Notes: generated by a model not told the origin, from the letters alone. DNA of 64,000 nt from Leuctra nigra (GCA_934045905.1 OW203768.1:20660770-20724769), one strand, 5' to 3'. Shown: positions 1-11,675, counted from the first letter of the stretch. Translations and numbers: made by a program.

Positions 1-290
1 GCAATTTGTCTAAAGTTTCCCCAAGAATATTGCATATCACACATTTTAAATTTCTTTGAAAAGGATGCGAAAATAGCTTCAAATTCGATTCTTTTGTATC
101 AAAAACTCAAAAATTTCCCTGCGGGGCCATTGGAGATTTCATAAAAACAAATAGTTACAGATTATCACAAATGTCTAAAGTTTCCACAGAATATTGCATA
201 TCACACATGTAAATGTCTTTGAAAAGAATGCCAAAATAGCTTCAAATTCGATTATTTTTATGAAAAATTCAAAAAAGGCCCTGCGGGGCA
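1..290. repeat. two tandem copies of an about 164-bp unit
   Basis: Sequence from base 2 reappears from about base 166: shared blocks include GTCTAAAGTTTCC, ATATTGCATATCACACAT and ATAGCTTCAAATTCGATT. Each copy ends in a CCCTGCGGGGC block, and the second passes into a G/C-rich hairpin (GGGGGGCAAGCCCCCAG). Such G/C stem phrases recur at about 697-710 and 32461, suggesting parts of one dispersed element. The left boundary lies outside the window. Confidence 0.75.
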
Positions 291-599
291 AATTGGGGGG
301 CAAGCCCCCAGCCCCCTTGTGCGCGGCGCACTGCTTTTTTCTCACATTCATCGTTCCCCGATAATTTTGACCCCCCCACTCAAAATGAAGTTCCTACGCG
401 CCTGAGTAAAGAAAACGCTTTTTGTACCTACAACGCGGAGATAAAAGAACATGTCCCGTATACATAAATATATAGTATCGTACGTTGCCGATGTGATATG
501 TAGTCAGCAAGATAGAAAACCAAAGAAAGTGAAAATTTATAAATTTATAAGCTCTATAAATAATCTAGAATCCTAAACCGAATTGTGAGAATATCACAC

Positions 600-1067
600 A
601 TCGTCTGTGATGCATTGGCGTATCCAGGATGAAATTTATGGTGGGGAGGGTGGGCGGCTATTACTAATATTTTGAAAAATTACAGTAAAATGCAGAGGGT
701 TCGGGGGTGCAGCCCCGAGAAATTTTTTAATCAAGGTCATTGTTTTGGTGCTATTTTGAATCGCAGTGTAGGTTTAGCTATTTTAGGAATAATAAATTAC
801 AAAATGTGTAAATTTGTTCTTAGATTTACGAATAGGTACATTTATTTATTGAACTCATTATAGGATGTAAGTCCGGGGCGCATAGCCCCTGATTTTTTTT
901 ACATTTTAGCTCAATTCTAACCATTTTGGAACGTTTTTGACACGTTCTGCCTATTTTTGAAGTGTTTTTTTTTACATATTATTTTAAATGTGCTTTTTTT
1001 TTAGATAAAACCCTAATTTTGCCCCCCCCCCCCCCCCCCCCCTTATATGCCCTTGGAGTTTAGGATG
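600..1067. repeat. unclassified repeat debris with GC-rich stem phrases and a C21 tract
   Basis: An AT-rich stretch framed by GGGGAGGGTGGGCGGC (about 646) and a run of 21 C (1022-1042). Internal phrases such as TCGGGGGTGCAGCCCCGA (about 699) and CCGGGGCGCATAGCCCC (about 873) are short GC hairpins. Probably decayed DNA-transposon sequence; no terminal repeats could be fixed. Confidence 0.35.
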
Positions 1068-1276
1068 TTTTTTTTTTTTTTTTGTCTGGGGCTTAACGTC
1101 GCACTGTTCTGCAGCGAGGCTAATGGCGACGGATGGATGATTATGATGATGATTGGGAGATGATGGTGAAGAGTAGGTAAGGATGGAAGGTGGGAAGGAG
1201 GCGGTCGTGGCCTATTAGTAGGGTACCTTCCCAGCATTTGCCTACAGACTGAGGGAAAACCACGAAAAATCCCCAC
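1068..1276 (-). mobile_element. SINE-A copy, head missing
   Basis: Reads 5'-3' on the minus strand through GGCAAATGCTGGGAAGGTACC and ends CAGAACAGTGCGACGTTAAG followed by a run of 16 A. The tRNA-like head is missing, so the copy is 5'-truncated. The A tail supports mobilisation by LINE-type target-primed reverse transcription. Confidence 0.85.
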
Positions 1277-1399
1277 GTTATTATCTTTCTTAATAATTAT
1301 TATGTAAATGACAAGATAATATGTGAAAGACAAACATACAAAACATTCCGCCTCCACCCCCTCCTCTTTTCTATAAATTCTAAAGAATACTCGCTTTTC

Positions 1400-2230
1400 A
1401 TAAGAATTAATAATTATATTTATAGCATGACTCGTATTATTGTGGCTTTTCAGATTAAAATCAACTGATAACTTTGTAAATGAATCAACGTATAATTAAA
1501 AAATCGTCATTAGGTAGTGATACATTCTAGATAGATAGATAAACTTGTATCTTTTGACAACACCGAAAGTCTAGGCTGGACAAGTTTAAATTTAATTCCC
1601 AATAATAATTGCTATCAGCATCCTCTTGATGAATGGAAATTATGATGAATGAATGAATCATTTGTTTTTATTTGCTCTTTCCGGCAATTACGTTGAGTTG
1701 TAACCGTGGAGCTGCGGTTTACTAGAAGATGACGTCATTGTGTAATTATAGACGAGGCTTAACATTCGGATGAATAATTTGATAGCAATTGGATGGATGA
1801 CAGACTAAAATTAGATCAGAGCTCAATTGAACTTAACTCAGTGAATCGTTGTGTGACATTTATGAGTGATTTTATTCATCAGCAGCGGAAATGCAAATCT
1901 GATCTGGTTTCATTAGCCGTTGCAGTTATATAAATTGCACGTGAACATTAATCAGTACTTATTCAAATGTATCAGAACTTCAACCTATGCGAGAACTAGA
2001 TATTTCGTTTTGATTTGCATTTATATGGTTCTTGAGGAGAGCTAAATCACCGCACTGTATTTCTTAATAAAATCAACTAGAACTTAAATATAACTGTAAT
2101 TGTGGACTTCAGTCAATTTGCAATTGATAGAGCTTGATTACACGAATCCAAAAGTGTGCAACGCAAAGTCAAAATGCACATCGGGCCTTGTGCGTCTGAT
2201 TCTATTGCGACATGGACTGCCACATGATCC
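1400..2230. other. no feature recognised
   Basis: AT-rich sequence with no coding frame, splice-supported exon or dispersed repeat that I could identify; it contains one perfect TGACGTCA at 1730-1737. Confidence 0.4.
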
Positions 2231-2298
2231 ATAGCATGGGATGGGGAGGGGGGGCATTTTTGAAAGTTCAGTTGGGGTCTCGTGAGGGGGTCTTGTAA

Positions 2299-2445
2299 TG
2301 CGGCTCCTGGGTCCCTATTCTAGAACTATTAAATTCCCAATTCTGATGAAATTCGATTCTATGCAATGTTAATCCTAATGGGCGTGAGCCGGATTCCATC
2401 TGAATGAAATTGGGAAATCGTTCTAGAATAGGCCTCCAGGACGCC
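2299..2445. mobile_element. small fold-back MITE-like element (147 bp)
   Basis: Imperfect terminal inverted repeats of about 27 bp: left arm contains CCTATTCTAGAAC, right arm contains GTTCTAGAATAGG, with further matching AAATTCCCAATT / AAATTGGGAAAT inside. Too short to code. Related copies were not noticed elsewhere in the window. Confidence 0.65.
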
Positions 2446-2749
2446 TCCCTGAAATGTGTGTGTTCTTTAAACGCAATTTGCATCGTATTCGTGCATTTTT
2501 GGACCCTGATTGTCCTTACGTAAACTTACCTAAGGACCAAAAAACTCAAAAATTGTAAGTCTTTGGCTATGAACCTATATGAGTTGTAATTTCATGCTAT
2601 TCCAGAAAGCAAGGAAAATTAACATAGAAAGAAGCAAATCAAAGGCAATGACGATTTCCCCATTTCCTAGAAAAAGGGTGAACAGAAAAGAACTCGCAAA
2701 TTATACGATGCATTTTAATTAGCATCATATTTATTCTCTATTATTTCTG

Positions 2750-2985
2750 TCTGGTAGAGTTTGAGGGAGAGTGGACGTGCCATGGGCTGGGTTCGATTCC
2801 CACGACCTTCCTTACTGAGTATTTTGCATTTTTCCTCAATCAAGATTTTAAAAAAATGTAAGAACATTTCTCACTAATATGCCACGATCACCAATTCCTT
2901 CTTCTTAAAATCCTCCCTCCCTACCCATTCCCAATTATCATCTATCATTTATAAGCATCACCATAATCATCAACATACCAGAAAT
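2750..2985 (+). mobile_element. diverged SINE-A copy
   Basis: The head retains a B-box-like GGGTTCGATTCCC. The body is recognisable by CTTCCTTACTGAG, TTTCCTCAATC, ACTAATATGCCACGATC and the pyrimidine-rich segment before a CAT-rich stretch. The copy has many substitutions and so is old. Confidence 0.65.
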
Positions 2986-3349
2986 TACATGACTTTAGAG
3001 AATCTCGTTATAAAGATAACCCGCAGTCACGGTAAGGAATGCCCTTGTTTTGCATGCCACAGGAATTAGCATTCATGTGTGAAACTGTCTGGGTCAATGC
3101 AAATCCACTGTTGTAAAATCAATGCAAGTCTCAAGAGATCCCAGGATGCCCCACAATGACGTTCCTGACCCAGTTAGTTCCCACTCCTGGAATATAGGCC
3201 ACCCTCCTTGCAGGACCCGAATCCATTAACTCCAGACGTTCTTCTGCGCAGACCTCATTCCGTGTGCATTACGACGCTGTGATAGATTACACCAGACGTG
3301 TGCAAAAAGCGCGGTTCATTTCCACAACGGACGTCAATGCATCGTGTTG

Positions 3350-3357
3350 TGACGTCA
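3350..3357. promoter_or_regulatory. perfect CRE palindrome TGACGTCA
   Basis: One of five exact TGACGTCA octamers in the window (others at 1730, 28650, 33319 and 41425), the classic CREB/ATF site. No adjacent gene start is established; functional use is unproven. Confidence 0.25.
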
Positions 3358-3798
3358 GTCGTCGGGCGTCGCGTGGGCCTCCCCCCACCCCTCCTTGTAT
3401 TTGTTATGATGATGATGATGATGATGACTAGGGCTAGGATGTTTAGGACATATCCTTTTTTCGTTTTTTGTTCAGACACGACTAAAAGTGATATATAAAT
3501 ATGTTTCATGTGTTCCTGATTTCAAAAGTATGTGTTTCATTTTGCCTGAAAATGCCTTTATCTCAATTTTTGATGAATTCAGTCCTTTTCTTGCTATTTT
3601 AATGTCTTTTCGTCATTTTTTTTTAGATACTTGGTGAAAATAATATGAAATGTTTGTTGCAAGTTACAACAATTTTATGAATTTTGGTCAAGACCACAAT
3701 TTATAAAATTTCCATACATTTAAACACTTATTTATTTACAAATAATTTATACATTTAAATTTTGATCCATTGACATATTCGACAGTAATTTTAAGTTT

Positions 3799-4748
3799 AT
3801 TGAGCGAGCGTAGCGAGCGTCACCACGGTACTCTTATGGCACTTTCTCTGTGTGTGTGTTTTTTTGTTTGTTTGTTTGTTTGTTTGTTTGTTTGTTTGTT
3901 TGTTTGTTTGTTGTTGTTTTTTGCCTGCACTGCCCAGGTCAAACCGCACAACCAATCGATCTGAAATTTTGTACACATACTAACGTAATCTATGCGATCC
4001 CTGGGATCTTTTCTGAACGAGATCCTGTGATTGGTTCAAATTTTATAAAAATTATCTTTCGATTGGTTGGTTCGATCAATTTGAAATTTAGCAAAGTCAT
4101 TGCAACCAACATTGTACCCAATCAAAAAAAATTTCAGCCAAATCCTCCAATTGGTTCAAATTTGAAACCATTTGTCCTGTGATTTTTGAAATTTAAACTG
4201 GAACCGATTGACCGACCAACTAAAAACTTCGCATGGTCATTGGTACCAACATTTAAGGTATTTTTGCCAATTTTCACTCTAATCTGTCGTTATTTTCAAA
4301 AGTTTTTGTCATTTTAGGGACATTTTGCGTGTTGGCTGTCAAATTCACGGCGACTTCGAATCTACAGTTCAAGGCAAGGTAGTTAGAGCAGAAAGTTTTA
4401 AACGATATGAAACTAATAATGACCGTTCAACAGATTGATCTGATATTGTGTACACACACTACATATCATATCATATGGGTGGTCCCAGGTATATTTTTTG
4501 AACGAGATCCTGTGATTTTCGAAAATTAACAAGGAACCGTTCAATCATAAAGGTTTAATCGATCAACTTAAAACTTAGCAAGGATTGGCACCAATATTTT
4601 TGGAGATTTTGGTGATTTTTATACAAGTCTGTGACGAAACTAAAGAATTGTTGGCTTTTAATGACATTCGATAGACATAATTTCGGTTCGAGGTGTTGCG
4701 TGTATCCGTGCTCGCTCATCAACGCGTTTCACAGAGCGTTTTCCTAGT
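3799..4748 (+). mobile_element. AGCGAGCG-family element, copy 1 (Helentron/DINE-like, full length)
   Basis: Starts ATTGAGCGAGCGTAGCGAGC and ends CGTGCTCGCTCATCAACGCG, then CGTTTTCCTAGT. Both ends carry the same TGAGCGAGC word pointing inward (subterminal inverted repeat). A (TTTG)n microsatellite at about 3861-3911 lies just inside the left end. The right end can form a short AACGC/GCGTT stem-loop before CTAG. The interior is a chain of degenerate phrases around TTGAAATTT and ACCAACATT. No protein is encoded; ORFs here are by-products. Confidence 0.75.
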
Positions 4749-4910
4749 TTTAATATATCTCCAAGTCCATCTCCTTATGTTGATGAACATTACATACCAT
4801 AAAATTTCATTGGTCCTTTTTCGGAATTTTGTAGTCCTTTTTTAATAGTTTTAAGGTACTATTTGCCTGCCTTTTTGGACGTTTCATAGGTCATAAATAT
4901 CCTAGCCCTT

Positions 4911-4912
<2 letters not shown>

Positions 4913-4953
<41 letters not shown>
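4913..4953. repeat. (ATG)n microsatellite
   Basis: About 13-14 uninterrupted ATG units. Reading frames rich in His or Ser across it are artefacts. Confidence 0.95.
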
Positions 4954-4956
<3 letters not shown>

Positions 4957-5329
4957 ATTACGAATACATCTCTGTGTAAATCGCGCTGTACGTATACGTA
5001 ACGCGTTAATAAGCGAGCAGTCGAGCACCGATACGTGCAAATATCGAACCGATAATTGAATGCTGAGCCGGAATAACCATGTAACCAACACTTCACTGTC
5101 CATTCATTTTTCAAAATTGCAAGTGAACAAGGTAAGACGTTGCATTCACTTTTCGAAAGAAAAGTTGTTTTTTTCCATTTGGATACTTGTCAAAATAATC
5201 TTAAAAAATCAATAATTCTATATAAGTTCTTGACCGATTTGGCTAAGAATTTGTATGAGATAATGTAGTATCTGTATTGATGACCTTACAAAATGTATGA
5301 TTTTATAACCAACAAGAAGAAAAAAAACT

Positions 5330-5361
5330 AATCAGAGAATTTCACAATAATTCTCTGATTT
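5330..5361. repeat. short hairpin
   Basis: AATCAGAGAATT, a short loop, then AATTCTCTGATT, followed by T-rich CTCTTTTTTTC. Could fold in DNA or RNA; no gene context. Confidence 0.5.
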
Positions 5362-5778
5362 TTTCTCTTTTTTTCTCTGAGCAAGTGTGGACGATCTCTC
5401 ATGAATTTAATGAATTAGTGATGATTTGTCGTATTATGACATGTGCGGCACCAACATTGAAAGACCTTCTTCTATACAAGTTATCAGGTATTGATTTCCT
5501 TATCTCTGAGTAATCTAATCCTAACACCTCACATACACAGATAACGTCTGTCGGTAAACTAATAAACAACATTGTGTCTGCCCTGGAAACTTCAATCAAT
5601 AAGTAATCAAGCAATTCACAGCTAGCAGGTGACACTCTGAGATTTCAATTACATTCATGAGAAGAAAATGAAACACAAATAATTTCATTTGCATCTTCTA
5701 GATGAATATTGCATATGAAGGAAGCTTCTTAGGTTTTAATTCCTTAGTTTTCTTTGATTGGTTCCGTGCTTTGTTGAC

Positions 5779-5800
5779 GTAACCCCTTTAAAGGGGTTAC
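5779..5800. repeat. perfect 22-bp palindrome
   Basis: The 11-base half GTAACCCCTTT is followed directly by its reverse complement with no loop. Possible binding site for a dimeric factor or cruciform; isolated. Confidence 0.6.
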
Positions 5801-6224
5801 ACATAACACACATATACACATAAGAGCTATTGGAACTATTTAGTTCTTCTGTTTTTCAATCACGATTATGTAAGATCGATTGAAGTTGCAGTCGGAACGG
5901 TGTGAAGGAATGATTAATGAAATTGAAATTATTTTCAACCATTTAGATGGAAGTTAATCTGGGGGTAGCAATTTGGTATAAGGTATTTTTGTTAGTAAAT
6001 TAGTAAACATAAGATAAACATAGCCCAGGAACAACATCATGGTCCTGTAATAAATCATTTCAATGAATCTTGCCGTTTCCCCCTATCTGGTCCAGACAGG
6101 TAAGGACCTTTCCTCTGACTTCAATCAACGCCTCTGATCAAGCAGAAATTTAGTATACCAGCCCCTAGCTATAAAACTTGAAAATTCACGATTCTGCTGG
6201 AATACGATTCGGTGAAATTTTAAA

Positions 6225-6790
6225 ATTATTGAGCGAGAGAATTATTTTGGTTCGGATCGGATTACCGTTTTCGTCTGTTTGTTTGTTTGTTTGTTTGTTT
6301 GTTTGTTTGTTTGTTTGTCTCTCTATCCAATGCTTTACGGAACAGATGGGTGAGTGGTTAACGCTCTGAACTTGTATTCCAGAGGCCCGGGTCCGATTCC
6401 CGCGGCCGTCCTTCCTGACTGGGGTTTTTCGTGGTTTTCCCTCAGTCGACAGGCAAATGCTGGGAAGGTACCCTACTAATAGGCCACGACCGCCCCTTCC
6501 CACCTTCCATCCTTACCTACTCTTCACCATCATCTCCCAATCATCATCATAATCATTCATCCGTCGCCATTAGCCTCGCTGCAGAACAGTGCGACGTTAA
6601 GCCCCAGAGAAAAAATCTATCCAATGCTCCAATACAGGTCGCACCGTTTCTCCGATCGAGCTGAAATCTTGCACACACATCAAGACAAGAGGTGTACAGA
6701 CTGTAATGCTCTAATTGATTGAAAATTAAAAATGGATCCGTTGGCCAAACAACTTCAAATTTTGTATTATCATAATCACAACAGCCACGT
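6225..6790 (+). mobile_element. AGCGAGCG-family element, copy 2, truncated and split by a SINE
   Basis: Begins ATTATTGAGCGAG and runs into a (GTTT)n tract (about 6273-6320), the same layout as the copy at 3799. It is interrupted at 6322 by a SINE-A and resumes with the phrase GATCGAGCTGAAATCTTGCA at 6654. The right terminus was not found. Confidence 0.6.
6335..6615 (+). mobile_element. SINE-A, full-length reference copy with target-site duplication
   Basis: This 281-bp element is flanked by the exact 13-bp duplication TCTATCCAATGCT (6322-6334 and 6616-6628). The head is tRNA-like, with A-box-like GTGAGTGGTTAACGC and B-box-like GGGTCCGATTCCC. The body includes TTTTCGTGGTTTTCCCTCAG, GGCAAATGCTGGGAAGGTAC, TAATAGGCCACGACCGCC and a CAT-rich segment, and the end is CAGTGCGACGTTAAGCCCC with a short A tail. 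The GGCAAATGCTGGGA-type body resembles a conserved domain I recall from arthropod SINEs. Pol III transcription and LINE-driven insertion are expected. It sits inside an older repeat, so it is the younger insertion. Confidence 0.92.
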
Positions 6791-7083
6791 TTTCCAGACA
6801 TATTTTGACTTGTGTCACCTATTGTTGAACACGTCAATAGATATCGGGAATGGGAAACTGAATCTGCAAGTGAAATTGAGTGAATTGATCGATGTCATCA
6901 GGACGGGTAGTAGCACGCGGCATCAAAGAGACCGTGCCGTGTTGTTGCCGTCTCGTGCATTCAGTCGGCTGTGGACCGTGAGCGAGTGAGGTTGTGTGTC
7001 GCGCGCGCTCGTGGACTATGGGGGTGCTCTAAACCACCCCTAGTGTGCTCGACAAGGATTTACAAACTGAATATTTAGCAGCC

Positions 7084-7107
7084 ATGCCGCAGTTACAGGA
7101 TTCACAG
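7084..7107 (+). CDS. candidate first exon with 5' leader (unassigned, possibly Cas gene)
   Basis: ATG at 7084 opens MPQLQDSQ and runs into a GTAAAC donor in phase 0. The upstream 150 bases (6895-7040) are GC- and CpG-rich against an AT-rich background, with a TCAGT initiator-like pentamer near 6960, as a promoter and leader might look. The frame is open back to a TAA near 7030, so the coding part could begin earlier only if spliced. In phase it could join the SH3 exon, but a different gene, or none, is equally possible. I do not recognise the peptide. Confidence 0.22.
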
Positions 7108-7309
7108 GTAAACATAACCGACAACTGTCACTTGAATTCAAAGAAACATTTAAATAAATCGTTCTATTTTACTATTTTCCATATTGACGTAATGTATTGT
7201 ACAGAACAGCTTTGTTTCAAACAGGTTATTGATGCAACTGCAGCCAAACGTCAGTTCGTTTTCTCTCCTGCAGCGCGGTGCATACGTGTAACATGCATTT
7301 TAATCTGAT

Positions 7310-8400
7310 GGCCTTATTTTATTTTGACACAAATCAATGGCGTCGACTTTATTGCAAATACTAATAGGTAAAAATGTGTCGTTCTAATTGTTCACACACG
7401 ATTCATTGGTTTACCTATATTTTATCTCAAATTGGATGAAGTTACGTAGTGAAAATTGGCCAATCGAAAACCGTTTATCAGTCTATAATGATTATGTAAC
7501 GAAGGGTCTAACTTTTTAAAACGGTATTTTAATTTTCCTTTTATAATGATTGTAGATCAAAGTATCAAAGCTAGACGTCGCAGTAACTGCATAAATATTT
7601 ACATTAGTCCTCGTTATATTTGCATCGGTGCAGCTCCGAGTTTTTTACGTTGCACTTGCAGTTTTGCAATGTCATCAAGTTCACGTGAAGAATCCATGGG
7701 AAACGGAGTGTTTGTTTGCATATTATACTAGGACTTCAGTCACACCTCCACTATCGCTGACGGCACTTCGTTCACCCGTGGAGACTGATACATCGACAGT
7801 TATTGATTTTATATCATTGCAATGACATAGAAAACCTCATTTTACATCGTTCTCTCATCGTTGATCCTGAAAATCACGCTAATCCACGATCAAGATAGGT
7901 GGTCACTGCACATGCTCATTAGCCTATATATTGACCCCTATTCAATTTGATCCCAATTACGTAAACTTAACTTCATTATGGTTTCATGTGCACTTATATT
8001 TCATACCATGATGGATCGTTTTGGCGAGAAAATAATGCAAGATGTTGAATCCAAATCATAATATCACAACATATAGGCCCAATTTTTCAATACTTTACTA
8101 AATTTTGAACAGTAGGTACAGGCTCTCTAATTACTAATTTTAGGACTATATTGGCGTGGCAACAACCAATGTCATTTCTTGAATGACGGTTTAATCGAGT
8201 AGGTATTAAAAAAGATGTTATAAGATGATTTTTGCTCCAATTCTTTGAGCTAGAACAGGATTTTGTAAGATTTGTTGCCAATCTTGGAACAAGACATGAT
8301 CTCTAAAGATTTTGGTTCTAAATTTTGAAAAAGAACAAGATTTCGCAAAATTCTTGGTCCAAATCTTCGAACAAGAACAGGATATTTTAAGATTTTGGTT
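7310..8400. other. no gene recognised
   Basis: Open frames are short and without domain character. The part 8210-8400 consists of loosely repeated AAGATTTTGG / AACAAGAACAGGAT phrases (about 60-bp periodicity) on a purine-rich strand. Confidence 0.4.
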
Positions 8401-8845
8401 CAACAAGATTCAATTTGCTTTGATCTTGCATCATCTTGTCCAGAAGTTGCTCGGATGATCCGCAGGGTAGCCAATGAAATGAGCCCTTGACGAGGTGTTG
8501 TAATTGTACTACTTGGAAGTGGAGTGGACACGACCCAGAAGAATGCGGTGATGTATTGTTACTGGTCTGCAGAACGCCCTCACAGGTGAAGCGGCTCAAA
8601 ACGAGGGTGAAATCTGACCTCAGGTAACGAAATACTCCACCCTAAATCTTGTCAAAGATTCCTTACAAAACGCCCGGCAATTTGTATTACACGATAATTC
8701 TTAAATTGATAGAAAAAAAAACATTCCTTCGCCCTCTTTTGTGGATTTAAAAACTTCTTCGTATGGATTATGCTTTGTACAAATTGAACGAATCTGTCTT
8801 ATTATTTGAGATATAGGATCGATATTTTCAGGATTGCTTCGAATC

Positions 8846-9329
8846 GCTCGGCCGTTTTTACAAATTGAGAGAGAAAAATTGTTTTTTTATAAGGGGTGTA
8901 GGTAACTTTGATAGGATGTTCACGTGATCAATCTGATTGTATATTAGTAGTAGCACTTTTTCATTTTTGCTTCTTGCATTGTTAAAAAACCGCTAAAAGC
9001 TATGAAATTTCCGATACGATTGATCTCAAAGTTCAATCATAATTATAGATAAAAGACAAACTTTGGGTTATCACTTGGCACATTTTTAAAATTAAATTTC
9101 ATACGGGACCCAGCAGGACAAGAAAATAGAAAATTTTTCACCAAAAATCAATTAATTATTACTAAAATTAACAAAGCAAAAAATTAAAAATGTTCCAAGT
9201 GATAACCCTAAGTTTGTCTTTTATCTTACCTTGATTAAAATATCTAACAATTTCGTCAACCCATTTTGTCTCCAATCGTATCCCAGAAAATGCCTGCAAC
9301 AAGCGGCAAAATCGCTCGCGCTTGCCTAA
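8846..9329 (+). mobile_element. fold-back family 2, copy 1
   Basis: Begins near TCGCTCGGCCGTTTTTAC and ends near CAAAATCGCTCGCGCTTGC. The core is a long imperfect palindrome: GACAAACTTTGGGTTATCAC on one side and GTGATAACCCTAAGTTTGTC on the other. It matches the copy at 33711 along its length. Non-coding, MITE-like. Confidence 0.75.
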
Positions 9330-9671
9330 ACCGATCTTAGCAAAATCTCGATGGGATGCTGCAAACTATAGTCAACACCTTCCCTCTCTTCATCATCTCC
9401 CAATGTATCCAGAGTCACTGGTATATACCGTAATGTCTTCTTGAGTCTAGTGACCATAATGTCTTGATTCCGGTTTGATGTCCGGTTTGAGTGAACAACT
9501 CACACCATTGTATGTTGACTCATCGTGTTACCACTTGGCCAGGTATGCGCCATCATCTGTTGGATGCTGCGATTACGTCATATTCTTCTCTTCTCACTGC
9601 ATTGCTTCGGACAGCACGACTTTCATTATAAGCGTTTCACTCAGTTGCATCTATAAGGAACTATTATTTAG

Positions 9672-9945
9672 TGGAGTTAAATGTCGCACTGTTCTGCAAC
9701 CAGGCTAATGGCGACTGAATGATTGTTGTGATCAAGAGATTATGTAGAATAGGTCAGGATGGACGGTGGAAATGAGGCGGTCGTGGCCTATTCATAGGGA
9801 ACCTTTAATAAGGGAATTAATGACGATACGCTCCTGCTAATTTTTCGATTTTCGCTTTTTCCTGAAGAAAAGACGGTCGCGGGAATCGAACCCATGTCCT
9901 CCGGAGTGCCGGTCCACAGCATTTGCCTAAACCAACTTGCCTTTG
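9672..9945 (-). mobile_element. SINE-A copy with altered middle
   Basis: On the minus strand it has a tRNA-like head with GGGTTCGATTCCCGCGACC, the AATAGGCCACGACCGCC block and the end GCAGAACAGTGCGACATTTA. The segment that should contain GGCAAATGCTGGG is replaced at about 9811-9870 by unrelated AT-rich sequence. Confidence 0.75.
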
Positions 9946-10708
9946 CCTTATAACCGTATAAGGTGCAGATTTATAGGTTATTATGCAAATCAATTTGCAT
10001 GGATTGTATAAAACTAGCACTCCAAATTTGGCATTTGGCAGTTTGATCCACTTCTTAGATACAAGATTGGGCGTAATGCGATTTGTCAAAAACAATCTCA
10101 GCTAGTGATGCTGACAACGGTGTCCGTTGCTTGGAGTGTTTTCGAACGTGTTTCACTGCTCTACTGCGCTTGCGTGGTCATGAAATGAGACACAGAGCAC
10201 TGACATGATGTCTGGACAAGTCTCGGTACTCAGTGTTTGTGTCGTGAGTGGATGGGATGCTGGACGTGGCTGTACCAGTTGACACGAGAGAAAAACTTGA
10301 GGCGATTAGTCATTGACAGGTTCACAGCCAACTAATTTCATTTGGTTACATGTCCGTCACAAGTCTAAGGCTTCTTTTGTTATTCGGTCATTACATTACA
10401 GGCTGGCCCTTGTGTCTAACGACAATAAAGCGTGAATTATACACGGAACAACTTACGCTTTTTGCTCGAACTAACCGTGTTCTTAGCTTCTTGGGCCAAA
10501 AGTTTGGCTCAAGTTCTGTGACAAGAAGTGTGAATTGTGGGAAAAACGTGTCACATGAATCACAGAAGCTGACAGGAAATTGTCTCGGAAGAACTAGATA
10601 GTCGACATTATGAAGACAAATATAAAAAACTTCAGTTTGAAAAAGTGAGTGTTACTCTGTCGGAAAAATATCGGCAAAGGAACATTTTGTTTCTTTCGGA
10701 TGATCGAG

Positions 10709-10945
10709 CAAATGAAGGGTATAGGGAAAGAACTCTACAAAGTCAATTTTTTGAAAAAATGCAGTGATTTTTATGAGCTTTCAGAATATACCCTCGGTTT
10801 TTAGAAAATATTGCCACAAAGTCTTGAAAAACGCAATTGAAATATCGATTTGTATGAACGATATGCAAGTTTTAACATAAAACTTCGTTTATCTCAGTTT
10901 CATCCGAATTTGACTCATATCATTCTTTCCCTGTACCCTTCAAAT
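10709..10945 (+). mobile_element. fold-back family 3, copy 1
   Basis: Inverted termini AAATGAAGGGTATAGGGAAA and TTTCCCTGTACCCTTCAAAT bound about 237 bp. The interior contains GGTTTTTAGAAAATATTG and TTTTAACATAAAACTTCG. Copies at 15705 and 27860 share the interior. Non-coding. Confidence 0.75.
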
Positions 10946-11274
10946 GTATTGTTCTCGAGGAGATAACGCTCTAGATCGCAATCTGCTGCAAGTTACACAA
11001 TGCGCTGGTGTCGATCGACTTTGTCTTGGCATTCTGTCTTGAAGGATCGATGTCGTGTAGAAGACAACTCGTATCTTCACGTACAGATCTATGTGGAGCA
11101 GAGGAAAGTCTAAATCACTCGGTGTGCGTGTCTTGCGGCAAAACTCAACACATCTGCCATCTTCATTATGCCATCACTCTTGATACCACATTCACCCATA
11201 GCCATTACACGCTAAGGGTGATTGTCTAGTGGAGCATTATAGGTGATTCGACCTAATTGCGTATTGCCATAAGG

Positions 11275-11480
11275 GTTGAAATAAGCTCTTGTTAATTTTG
11301 AAATTTTCATTTGTTTTTAAATTTTGTAAAATTTTACAAGATCTCGCATACCTACCTATACGTAATGTAACAAAAAATGAGAATCAACCCCTTCTGAAAA
11401 ATATTCTAGAAAGATCTTTGCACAATTCTTCAGCAAAGAGTAATAATAAGAAAAAGTTATAGCAAAGAGTTAAAGTTATA
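11275..11480 (+). repeat. left arm of a widely spaced inverted repeat
   Basis: Contains AAAAAATGAGAATCAACCCC and TTCTGAAAAATATTCTAG, which recur in reverse complement at 12241-12370 about 0.8 kb away. The pair may be the ends of one element or two inverted copies. Confidence 0.6.
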
Positions 11481-11675
11481 GTAAGGGTTTATAAATACTA
11501 TAAGACATATTCCGGTGATTATCAGGATGGAAAATTAAAATGCAGAGCAGTTATAAATGAATCAATAAAAAGTCGTAATTTTCTCTGCATTTATACTTAA
11601 TTTCAGAATTGTGAAGACAACAATCCCATTGTATGTTTGCTGATTGCTGTATTGTTTCAAATAGTATTTTTGCTA

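Noticed and set aside
3770..4182. Cys/Val/Phe-rich protein from 3850
   Set aside because: It comes from the (TTTG)n stretch of a non-coding repeat element; the same element occurs elsewhere with frameshifts.
4902..5114. His-rich or Ser-rich protein frames
   Set aside because: Produced by reading the (ATG)n microsatellite in different frames.
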